A stretch of DNA of 36,419 nt from Quinella sp. 1Q7 (GCA_015206805.1 JADEZP010000015.1:1-36419), one strand, 5' to 3'; numbered from the stretch's first letter, positions 18,851 to 27,295 are shown. Notes: generated from the sequence alone by a model not told the origin. Numbers and translations are program-made.

Positions 18851-18882
18851 AAACCCTTCGGCGGTATGTCGGAGGGTTTTTT
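18851..18882. terminator. Cassette 5 terminator, probably bidirectional with purA
   Basis: AAACCCTTCGGCGGTATGTCGGAGGGTTTTTT; A and T tracts on both sides, between convergent cassette 5 and purA. Confidence 0.8.
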
Positions 18883-18901
18883 CATTGCGTTTGTCGACGT
18901 A

Positions 18902-20185
18902 TCAGAAAATATTTTTGAGCACGATTGTTTGATCGCGATTCGGTCCGACGCTGACGATACCGAGCGCAATGCCCGTGACTTGAGCCATGCGCTCAAGATA
19001 GCGGCGGGCGTTAAGCGGCAAATCTTCGTAGCGGCGGATTTTGCTGATGTCAGTCTTCCAGCCCGCGAAGGTCTCGTAAACGGGCTCAACCTGCGCCAAA
19101 ATTTTCAGCGACGCGGGAATTTCATTGAGCACCTTGCCGTTGACGCGATAAGCCGTGCACATTTTAATTTCGTCGAAGTCGTCCAAAATGTCCAGCCGCG
19201 TGACAGCCATATAATCGGTGCCGCTAAGTGTTCCCGCGTATTTGACGACGCAAGCATCAAGCCAACCCGTCCTGCGCGGACGACCTGTGACGGTGCCGAA
19301 TTCGTGACCTGCGGTGCGGAGTTTGTCGCCGATGTCGTTGAGTTGTTCGGTCGGGAAGGGACCTTCGCCGACGCGCGTGCAATAAGCTTTGACGACGCCG
19401 ACGACGGTATCAATTTTTTTCGGCGCGACGCCCGCTCCAATGCCGACGCCGCCGCTAATCGGGTGGCTGCTCGTGACGTAAGGATAAGTGCCGTAATCGA
19501 TGTCGAGCATTGTAGCCTGTGCGCCCTCGAAGAGAATTTTTTTGCCCGCGTCGATTTGCTCATTGAGCAGGGTGATTGTATCGCAGACGAACGGGCGAAT
19601 TCTGTCGGCGTAAGATTCGTATTCGCGGATAATTTCGTCGGCGTCAAGCGGCGCGTGATTGTAAACGTTTTGCAGGAGCGAATTTTTCACGGCAAGGACG
19701 CTGTGAACTTTTGCGGCGAAGTCTTCGCGGTCGATAAGGTCGCAGACGCGAATTCCGATTCTGTCCGCCTTGTCGATGTAGCACGGACCGATACCGCGTT
19801 TGGTCGTGCCGATTTTGTTTGAGCCGCGTTGAGTTTCGTTGAGCTCGTCGATAAGTTTGTGCCACGGCATGACGACGTGCGCACGGTTTGAAACTCGGAT
19901 GCCCGACGTATCGACGCCGCGCGCTTGCATGGAGTCAATCTCCTCAAGCAGACATTGCGGGTCGACGACGACGCCGTTGCCGATAACGCAGGTCGTGCCC
20001 TTGTACAAAATACCCGACGGCAACAGCCGAAGTTTGTATTCTTCGCCGCCGACGGTGACGGTGTGACCGGCATTGCTGCCGCCCTGAAATCTGACAACCG
20101 TGTCTGCTTGTTGCGCGAGGTAGTCGACGATTTTGCCTTTACCTTCGTCGCCCCACTGCGCACCGCTGATAACGACCGTTGACAT
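18902..20185 (-). CDS. purA: Adenylosuccinate synthetase
   Basis: MSTVVISGAQWGDEGKGKIVDYLAQQADTVVRFQGGSNAGHTV...; GRPRRTGWLDACVVKYA. Confidence 0.98.
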   Translation of the reverse strand: MSTVVISGAQWGDEGKGKIVDYLAQQADTVVRFQGGSNAGHTVTVGGEEYKLRLLPSGILYKGTTCVIGNGVVVDPQCLLEEIDSMQARGVDTSGIRVSNRAHVVMPWHKLIDELNETQRGSNKIGTTKRGIGPCYIDKADRIGIRVCDLIDREDFAAKVHSVLAVKNSLLQNVYNHAPLDADEIIREYESYADRIRPFVCDTITLLNEQIDAGKKILFEGAQATMLDIDYGTYPYVTSSHPISGGVGIGAGVAPKKIDTVVGVVKAYCTRVGEGPFPTEQLNDIGDKLRTAGHEFGTVTGRPRRTGWLDACVVKYAGTLSGTDYMAVTRLDILDDFDEIKMCTAYRVNGKVLNEIPASLKILAQVEPVYETFAGWKTDISKIRRYEDLPLNARRYLERMAQVTGIALGIVSVGPNRDQTIVLKNIF

Positions 20186-20206
20186 TTTGCGAATCACTCC
20201 TTTGCA

Positions 20207-20283
20207 GGGACTAGGGGTTAGGGATCAGGGATCAGTTGCGGCTGCGCCGCCAAAAATTTACTAGTCCCCAGTCCCCAGTCCCT
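20207..20283. repeat. Imperfect G-tract/C-tract inverted repeat
   Basis: GGGACTAGGGGTTAGGGATCAGGGATCAG ... ACTAGTCCCCAGTCCCCAGTCCC. Confidence 0.8.
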
Positions 20284-20638
20284 ATCTGTTCTCGTTGACG
20301 TATTTGCGCATGAACTTAATCGTCGCGTCGCTGATAACGTTGTCTTTCTTTTCGTAGTTGATGATTCGGAAAAGCATGCCGACGCGCTCGATAATGGGCT
20401 TGTTGCGCGTGCGGAAAGTTTCGCCGTTAATCGTGAGGTCGACGCTGTCAACGGAGCGCATACGGTACGACACGCCGAGTAAGTCTTTGCCTTCGGTGCC
20501 GTCGGGCAAAATTTCTTTGATGATGTAACGATACTCCATGTCGCCGACAGCCGTCGTCCACGTCAGTTCGCGATTAAGTGCCTGGTGCGTCAGCACGCCG
20601 ATGTACTCGCGAATAATTTCATGTGTCCTGGTATTCAT
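20282..20638 (-). CDS. Conserved-looking protein of unknown function (118 aa), coupled to purE
   Basis: [50 protein letters not shown]...; 4-nt overlap with purE. Confidence 0.7.
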   Translation of the reverse strand: MNTRTHEIIREYIGVLTHQALNRELTWTTAVGDMEYRYIIKEILPDGTEGKDLLGVSYRMRSVDSVDLTINGETFRTRNKPIIERVGMLFRIINYEKKDNVISDATIKFMRKYVNENR

Positions 20639-21117
20639 GATAAAACCTCCCGTTTAATTTTGTCGTCTTTGAGCTCAATCGCCGCCGCCATTTGTTCACG
20701 GTAAGCGGTGATTTTTTTTGCAAGCGCGTCGTTTTGGAGCGCAAGTATCTGCGCGGCGAAGAGTGCGGCATTTTTCGCGCCGTTGATTGCCATTGTCGCG
20801 ACGGGCACGCCGCCCGGCATTTGCACGGTGCTTAGCAGTGAATCAAGACCTTTGAACGGCTCGGAGCTGATTGGCACGCCGATAACGGGTTTTGTCGTCA
20901 AGCTCGCCGTCACGCCCGCAAGGTGCGCCGCCATTCCCGCCGCCGAAATGAAAATTTCCGCGTCGGAATTTTTAACGAAGTCGTGAACTTTTTGCGGAGT
21001 CCTGTGCGCCGAAGCAACCGTAACTTCCACATCGACGCCGAAATTTTTCAGCGTATCGACCGCCGACTTCATGACGCGCCAATCGCTGTCGCTGCCCATG
21101 ATAACTGCAACTTTCAT
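20635..21117 (-). CDS. purE: N5-carboxyaminoimidazole ribonucleotide mutase
   Basis: [39 protein letters not shown]...[11 protein letters not shown]...PVIGVP...[10 protein letters not shown]. Confidence 0.97.
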   Translation of the reverse strand: MKVAVIMGSDSDWRVMKSAVDTLKNFGVDVEVTVASAHRTPQKVHDFVKNSDAEIFISAAGMAAHLAGVTASLTTKPVIGVPISSEPFKGLDSLLSTVQMPGGVPVATMAINGAKNAALFAAQILALQNDALAKKITAYREQMAAAIELKDDKIKREVLS

Positions 21118-21135
21118 GTGTGAATCAACTCCAAG

Positions 21136-22029
21136 TCATTTTATTCTGACCGCCGCCTGTTCGTAATCGGTGCGGGCAATATATTCAAAATCAATATCGT
21201 TTTCCTCGACGAACTCCATAAAAGCTTTGTACTCGTATTCCTGCCAGCCGGGGTAGTTAAAATATTCGTCAAAGGCAATGATCGTTCCCGCGCCGATTTG
21301 ATGTTTCAGGTTGTCGAAAATGGTTTTCGTCGACGAATACAGGTCGCAGTCCACGTGAATGTACGCGCACTTTTGCGGATGAGTTTTGACGAACGGCGGC
21401 AAAGTTTCATTGAACCAGCCCTTAATCAAGCGGACATTGTCGGGAACAATCGGCTCGACGCCGCGCATGTCGAAGGAGCCTTTTGCCCAGTCGTAGCGGA
21501 AATTTTCGGGCAAACCCTCGAAGCTGTCGAAGCCGTAAATAATTTTGTCGGGCATTGCCCACGCGCTCAAAGTTATGCTCCTGCCCGCGAAGACGCCGAA
21601 CTCCAGAAACAAATCGTCCGCGCCCGCATTGACCTGCGACAGCACGTAGCGCAAATATTCTTCCGCGACGACAAAGCAATCGGCGGACTTGTTTTCAAAA
21701 GCTTTGACGGTCGGCATTTTGTCGACGATGAATTGAGCCGTCTGCATTCCCGCAAGCTCGCGCAAGTAGATTCGCAACGTTTGCGTGACGGCACTTTTTC
21801 CGCCGAATAACGTCAAAAGCTCGTCGCTCATGGCAAGGTGCTGTTTGTTAAGCGCGTTGCAGAGCTCGGCGTTTTGTTCGCGCAGGGAAAGAATTTGTTC
21901 GCACAAAGTTTTATTTTGCCGCGTCAGCTCGTTGTAAAGCGTGATGTTTTCATTGCGCAGGTTATGGACTTCCTCGCGCAGTAAATTCAATTCGTCAAGC
22001 AAAGTTTTCGTCGCGTCCAAAATTTTCAC
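21136..22029 (-). CDS. TylF/MycF-like SAM-dependent O-methyltransferase with N-terminal coiled coil
   Basis: LFLEFGVFAGRSITLSAWA...YGFDSFEGLPENF...AYIHVDCDLYSSTKTIFDNL...GTIIAFDEYFNYPGW. Confidence 0.8.
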   Translation of the reverse strand: MKILDATKTLLDELNLLREEVHNLRNENITLYNELTRQNKTLCEQILSLREQNAELCNALNKQHLAMSDELLTLFGGKSAVTQTLRIYLRELAGMQTAQFIVDKMPTVKAFENKSADCFVVAEEYLRYVLSQVNAGADDLFLEFGVFAGRSITLSAWAMPDKIIYGFDSFEGLPENFRYDWAKGSFDMRGVEPIVPDNVRLIKGWFNETLPPFVKTHPQKCAYIHVDCDLYSSTKTIFDNLKHQIGAGTIIAFDEYFNYPGWQEYEYKAFMEFVEENDIDFEYIARTDYEQAAVRIK

Positions 22030-22034
22030 CGCCG

Positions 22035-22685
22035 TTAAATTTGTCCGTGTTCAATGGCGCGTTGAGCCTCCGTCAAGCTCGTGAAGACCGCGCAAATTTT
22101 TTTGATGTCGTCGGTCGGCTGAACAGTATCGGGAATCATAATCGCCACGCCGCCCGAAGCCGCCGCCGCGCGTATGCCGTTGAAGCTGTCCTCGAAAATG
22201 TAGCAGTCGCTCGCGGGCAGATTGAGCCTTTCTGCGGCAAGCAGGAATATATCGGGCGCGGGCTTGCCGTGCGTGACAAGGTTGCCGCCGATTAAAACTT
22301 CGAAGTAGCCGCGCAGATTTGCACGCGTCAAATTTTCTTCAATGACGGCGACGGGTGCGGAACTTGCAACAGCCATAGCGACGCCCGCCGACTTGAAGAA
22401 CGCCAAAATTTCTTCGACGCCCGCCATAAGCTCAAGCCGTTGAGTGCGCCACGTGTCGACGACTTCAAGCACGCGGGCAATGTAAGCTTTGGCGTCGATG
22501 TTCGGATAAAATTGCCTGACGATTCGTTCGGACTCCGCGCCGAGATTCGTGCCGCTTATCGCCTTTGGCAGATCGAAATTTTTTTCGACGCCGAATTGTG
22601 CGGCAACGTCGAGCCACGCCCGCTGATAAAGCTTTTCCGTGTCGAAAAGCGTGCCGTCCATATCGAAAATTGCTCCGCGTTTCAT
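22035..22685 (-). CDS. HAD-superfamily hydrolase, beta-phosphoglucomutase-like
   Basis: MKRGAIFDMDGTLFDTEKLY, VASSAP, GKPAPDIFLLAAERL, IFEDSFNGIRAAAASG; internal ATG 22685 is the likely start. Confidence 0.9.
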   Translation of the reverse strand: MKRGAIFDMDGTLFDTEKLYQRAWLDVAAQFGVEKNFDLPKAISGTNLGAESERIVRQFYPNIDAKAYIARVLEVVDTWRTQRLELMAGVEEILAFFKSAGVAMAVASSAPVAVIEENLTRANLRGYFEVLIGGNLVTHGKPAPDIFLLAAERLNLPASDCYIFEDSFNGIRAAAASGGVAIMIPDTVQPTDDIKKICAVFTSLTEAQRAIEHGQI

Positions 22686-22710
22686 TGAGCAGACCTCCAA
22701 AATTTTTTGC

Positions 22711-22889
22711 GCGACGGTTAATCGCGGCGTCGACCGAAATTTTTTGCGACGGTTAATCGCGGCGTCGACAGAAATTTTCGCGACAGTCAATCGCGTCGTC
22801 GACCGAAATTTTTCGCGACAGTCAATCGCGGCGTCGACCGAAATTTTTCGCGACAGTCAATCGCGGCGTCGACCGAAATTTTTTGCGAC
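22711..22889. repeat. 34-35 bp tandem repeat, five copies plus a partial sixth
   Basis: Unit GCGACAGTCAATCGCGGCGTCGACCGAAATTTTTC starting at 22711, 22746, 22780, 22815, 22850 and partly 22885. Confidence 0.95.
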
Positions 22890-23118
22890 GTTGCACGCAG
22901 GAATAATATCAGATTTTTTTTTGGACTGTCAATGCGTGAAAATTTTTTCTGCCGCGCCGCGTCGAAATTTTATCGTCGGATAGGAGGTCAGCGAATGACG
23001 GTGCTTAAATCCCGTCGTATTCGTTGTTGCCGCCTGCAGAATTCTTGCCGCGAATCAGCACGACAGATTTTTGAACAACTGCGCGGTCGTCTTCGTGAAG
23101 TAAGCGGGAAGTTGCGGC

Positions 23119-23838
23119 ATGAAAAAATTTTTTGCGACGGTGCTTGCGATAATTTTTATTGTCGTTGCCGACGTTTCGGCTGAACAGCTCAAGGCGCAGA
23201 TCGAGAAATTTTGTCGGCGAGGAAATTTTACGTTGAATGCGACGACAAGAACGTCAAGCGAATCATTGCGCATGGCACGCTTTAAATTCCGCCGAAGGTT
23301 AGGCGACGATTTATCAATCGCTGTCTCTGCCGAATGAGTTGGCGGTTTTTAATTGGCACCTTTTGTCACCGGCACGAAAAAAATTATCGGCAGCAATGAT
23401 TTTCTCCGCGAGATTGTCAGCGACGGCGACGACCGCTGCGAGGAAGTCGATTACGCGGATTTTTTCCGGTTTCGACTGCTCAAAGGCGGCGATAATTGAA
23501 TTTTCACGCGCTACCCCGCTAAAGTCGGCGGCGTGGAATATTTCGGAGACAGCATGAAAAGTTTCGCGCAACGCAGATACAAATTCGCGACGGACGGAGT
23601 GCTTGACGACGGCTTGACTTACGAAGACTTCAGCGCACGCGACGGCGAAATTGTCAGCGCGATTCGTTGCCACTTCGACGGCGACGAGCTCAAGAAAATT
23701 GCCTTTGCCGCTTACAGTCGCGAAAACTCTCATATACACGCCGGCAAGTGTATCGTGAAAATTTTGGCGTTCACGGATTCGCCCGACAAAAATCTTTTAA
23801 GCTTGCCTGCGGGACTTACCGACACGACCAAGCGTTGA
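23119..23838 (+). pseudogene. Decayed secreted-protein gene
   Basis: Signal peptide MKKFFATVLAIIFIVVADVSA; coding sense then moves between frames (ECDDKNVKRIIAHGTL; ELAVFNWHLLSPARKK; MEYFGDSMKSFAQRRYKFATDGVLDDGLTYEDFSARDGEIV...) with internal stops. Confidence 0.55.
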
Positions 23839-23847
23839 GGTGGCGTC

Positions 23848-24540
23848 ATGAAAAAAATTTTTTGTATTGGTTACCGCGCTGTTGATGATGATGTCTTCGG
23901 CAAGCCTCACTTGTATCCTGATGAAATTCACGGACGATACGCGCTTCAACCCGCTTTTCGAGGGCGTGGGCTTCGACGAGAGTAAGGCGCAGTCAATCGC
24001 CGCCGCGCAGGTCGGACAGATAACCACGCCCGAAATTACTTCGACAATCGGTCAAGCTCACGACGCGGAATATCTGATTCAAGGCACGATTATAAATCTC
24101 GGCACGGGTGCTTGGTGGAGCGACGATTACGCAGCTCAATCAACGGCGACTCAATCAACGGCAACTCAATCAACGGCAACTCAATCAACGGCAACACGTA
24201 CAATTTGCTTTTCAACGCCGACACCTGCTACGGAAATTTAATCGGCAACCAAATAATCTTGAACGGCACAAATTTATTGTTCGGCATCGAGGGCGACGCC
24301 CCGACTTACATCGGCGAAATTGTCGACGCGGCGGGCAACGCCTTGAACGTCAACGGCGTCGGTTACAGCGATTCGTCGCCCGCCTTCGCGGGACATGTTC
24401 GCGGCGGCAAATTGCAACGTTTCGACAAAAATAATCTCATGCACATTTACGGCGTTTACTCACACACGCACGTAAACGGCATGGACAAGACATTTTCAAC
24501 GGGCAAACGTTACTTGATTCGGTCGACAACGGGACGTTCT
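23848..24540 (+). pseudogene. Frameshifted secreted protein gene carrying a 15-bp tandem repeat
   Basis: ATGAAAAAAATTTTTTG: removing one A gives MKKFFVLVTALLMMMSSASLTC joined to ORF 23867-24241 (FTDDTRFNPLFEGVGFDESKAQSIAAAQVGQITTPEI...); the sense frame then appears to change at the repeat. Confidence 0.5.
24135..24194 (+). repeat. 15-bp tandem repeat, four copies
   Basis: CTCAATCAACGGC(A/G)A at 24135, 24150, 24165, 24180; encodes SINGN in one frame, QSTAT in another, LNQRQ in the third. Confidence 0.9.
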
Positions 24541-25046
24541 GAAAAAATTTTTCGTCGCGCTGATTGTCGCCTTGAGTCTTTGCACGTCCGCCGCCGCTCA
24601 AATCCAATATCGCGATAATGGACTTGAGCACTCACGAAGGCGCAGTTCCCTTCAACATCAACATTTTCAACGCGGGCAAGGCGGCAAACGAATATCGGAT
24701 TCAACATCTCGTGCAATACGGCAAGTTCAACGTCCCGAACAGAATTTTGATCGAGGATAAAATTCGTGCGTCGAACTTGAACACGACGGGAATTATCGAC
24801 CCCGACACGGCGAAAAAAATCGGCGAATTGCTCGGCGCGGATTATTCGGTTTACGGCAATGTCAACGACGTGACTTTGAGCGAAACCGGCACGAATACCG
24901 GCGGCGTCGGCTTGGAAATTTCAACCGTAACCGTCAAATCGCACATTACGAAAGTCACGCAAGACAGCGTCCACAACGCCCTGCAAAAGGCGGCGTTTCA
25001 AACGGTCGACATCTTGATTAAGCGGCTTTACGACATCGGCAAATAA
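24541..25046 (+). pseudogene. Lipoprotein/CsgG-like secreted protein, frame-disrupted near the N-terminus
   Basis: KKFFVALIVALSLCTSAAAQIQYRD lacks an ATG (CTG) and is out of frame with the long ORF MDLSTHEGAVPFNINIFNAGKAANEYRIQHLVQYGKFNVPNRILIEDKIRA...AKKIGELLGADYSVYGNVNDVTLS...ALQKAAFQTVDILIKRLYDIGK. Confidence 0.5.
24967..25046 (+). repeat. 80-bp direct repeat, copy 1
   Basis: GCGTCCACAACGCCCTGCAAAAGGCGGCG...CGACATCGGCAAATAA, in frame as the 3' end of the CsgG-like ORF. Confidence 0.95.
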
Positions 25047-25136
25047 ATTTTTCTCGGGCAGTCGTCGGAGGCTGTCCGCTAATTTTTTTCGGGAGGCTTC
25101 GTCATGAGGTGGAGAAATTTTTTCGCCGCGACTGCC

Positions 25137-25216
25137 GCGTCCACAACGCCCTGCAAAAGGCGGCGTTTCAAACGGTCGACATCTTGATTAAGCGGCTTTA
25201 CGACATCGGCAAATAA
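25137..25216 (+). repeat. 80-bp direct repeat, copy 2
   Basis: Same sequence, offset 170 bp, out of frame behind a new ATG (MRWRNFFAATAAST...). Confidence 0.95.
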
Positions 25217-25633
25217 TCGTGCGCGGCGGGTTATGGCGCAACATCGGCGGCAACAAATTCAAATTGCTTGATACGGGCTTGAGTCGTTCGCGTGACGAGC
25301 CGGACTGCAAGATTTCGACACGGACAAAATTATCGGCGAGTTTCATGCGGCGGGTAATTCGTTGCGCGTGCAGTTGGTCGGCTTGACGAGCATAACGCTT
25401 GATATTTCCGTGAGGTGACGACATGAAAAAATTTTTTGTACTGACGGTGCTGTTGAGCCTGTGCATTATGACCACGCTCAACGGCGGCACACAACTCAAG
25501 CTCAAGACGGGCTTGACGCGCGAAAAAATTTTTCTGCCGCGCCCGCCGTGCGATATTTGCAATTCAGAAAATTTATGCTATGATTGGCGCGGAAATTTTT
25601 TTCAGCGGGTATTTAGGCAGGAGGGATTCGGTT

Positions 25634-26596
25634 ATGTTGAAAAGTATCGCAGTAATGACATCGGGCGGCGACAGCCCCGGCATGAACGCGGCGGTTCGCG
25701 CAGTCACGCGCACGGCACTCCATCAAGGCGTTAAAGTCTGGGGAATTCGCGGCGGCTATCACGGCATGCTTGACGAAGACATTTTCGAGATGCAATCCAA
25801 GGACGTCAGCGACATCATTCAGCGCGGCGGCACATTTTTGGGCACGGCTCGTTGCAAACGCTTCGCCACGCCCGAAGGTCGCATGCTCGGCTATAAAAAT
25901 CTGGTTGACCGCGGCATTCAAGGTCTGGTTGTCGTCGGCGGCGACGGCTCACTGCGCGGCGCGTCAATCTTGAGTCAGGAAACGGGTATCCCGATTGTCG
26001 GACTGCCCGGCACAATCGACAACGACGTTTGGGGCTCCGAATACACAATCGGTTGCGACACCGCTGCCAATACAATCATCGACGCAATAAACAAACTGCG
26101 CGACACAGCCTCGGCTCACCGCAGGACAATCGTCCTTGAAGTCATGGGGCGCAATTCGGGCTGGCTCGCAATGGTTTCGGGCATTTCAGGCGGCGCGGAA
26201 TATATCCTCGTTCCCGAAGAAGAATACGACCTCGACGAAATGTGCGAAGAAATGAAAACCGCCTACGAAGCCGGCAAACGCTATATCCTCGTCGTCGTCG
26301 CTGAAGGCGCGGGCAAAGGTCACGAAATCGGCAAAATCATCGCCGAAAAAACCGGACTCGACACGCGCGTTTCCAAACTCGGTCACATTCAACGCGGCGG
26401 CTCGCCTTCCGTCATCGACCGCGTCAACGCAAGCCGTCTCGGTGAACACGCGGCACTTGCAATCATTTCGGGCTTGTCGGATATCGTTTTCGGATTCAAT
26501 CGCGGGCACGTCGTATCAATTAATCTACACGACGCCGTGAACAACAAGAAACGTCTCAATCCCGAATTCATGCGTCTGGCACGGGTGCTCGCCTAA
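25634..26596 (+). CDS. pfkA: 6-phosphofructokinase
   Basis: MLKSIAVMTSGGDSPGMNAAVRAVTRTALHQG...VVGGDGSLRGA...GLPGTIDNDVWGSEYTIGCDTAANT...EVMGRNSGWLA...LGHIQRGGSPSVIDR; 320 aa. Confidence 0.97.
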   Translation: MLKSIAVMTSGGDSPGMNAAVRAVTRTALHQGVKVWGIRGGYHGMLDEDIFEMQSKDVSDIIQRGGTFLGTARCKRFATPEGRMLGYKNLVDRGIQGLVVVGGDGSLRGASILSQETGIPIVGLPGTIDNDVWGSEYTIGCDTAANTIIDAINKLRDTASAHRRTIVLEVMGRNSGWLAMVSGISGGAEYILVPEEEYDLDEMCEEMKTAYEAGKRYILVVVAEGAGKGHEIGKIIAEKTGLDTRVSKLGHIQRGGSPSVIDRVNASRLGEHAALAIISGLSDIVFGFNRGHVVSINLHDAVNNKKRLNPEFMRLARVLA

Positions 26597-26608
26597 GGAG
26601 GTCACAAC

Positions 26609-27070
26609 ATGAAAATCGCTATGGCTAACGACCACGCCGGCACCGCGCTTAAAAATCAAATCAAAGCCTACCTTGAATCGCAAGGTCACGAGGTCAAAGA
26701 CTTCGGCACCTACGACGAGGAAGGTTGCGACCTGTCGGACTTCGTTTATCCCGCCGCACTTGCCGTTGCCAAAGGCGAATGTGAGCGCGGAATTTTCGTC
26801 GACGGCGTCGGTTACGGCAGCGCACTCATCGCCAACAAAATTTACGGCATTTACGCGGCTGTTTGCCAAGATCCCTTCTGCGCGCAACTTTCACGCGAAC
26901 ACACCGACTCCAACGTCCTTTGCATCGGCGGAAAAATTATCGGCTCTGCAATCGCAATGGAAATCGTCAAAACGTGGATGGCGACCGAACCTTTGACGGC
27001 GGAAAAATATCGTCGTCGCGTTCAAAAAGTCGCCGACATCAACAACAAACACTGCGTCCCCGTCAAATAA
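26609..27070 (+). CDS. rpiB: RpiB/LacA/LacB family sugar-phosphate isomerase
   Basis: MKIAMANDHAGTALKNQIKAYLESQGHEVKDFGTYDEEGCDLSDFVYPAALAVAKGECERGIFVDGVGYGSALIANKIYGIYAAVCQDPFCAQLSREHTDSNVLCIGGKIIG. Confidence 0.88.
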   Translation: MKIAMANDHAGTALKNQIKAYLESQGHEVKDFGTYDEEGCDLSDFVYPAALAVAKGECERGIFVDGVGYGSALIANKIYGIYAAVCQDPFCAQLSREHTDSNVLCIGGKIIGSAIAMEIVKTWMATEPLTAEKYRRRVQKVADINNKHCVPVK

Positions 27071-27091
27071 ATCAATCGACATAAAAATTTC

Positions 27092-27120
27092 GCCCGTCAA
27101 TCATCGGCGGGCATTTTTTA
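27092..27120 (+). terminator. Intrinsic terminator after rpiB
   Basis: GCCCG-TCAATCATCGG-CGGGC-ATTTTTT. Confidence 0.7.
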
Positions 27121-27295
27121 TTGCGGCGGCGGCAGTTTGAAATTTTGTCGCGGCGTTCAACGTCGGGCAGGATTTACGGGCGTCGCGGCGAAAATTTGTT
27201 GCAAATGCCACGGCGGATTTTTTCGCGGCGTGTTAAAATTTTTTCGGAACTCATTCATTGCGAATCACTCATCAAATTTTGAGGAGGGGCGAACA

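Noticed and set aside
18866-19822. 318-aa plus-strand ORF opposite purA
   Set aside because: Shadow of the purA coding strand in GC-rich sequence; composition is R/A/D/F-rich with no recognisable motif.
22711-22889. CRISPR array
   Set aside because: Units are contiguous 34-35 bp repeats with no unique spacers and no cas genes.
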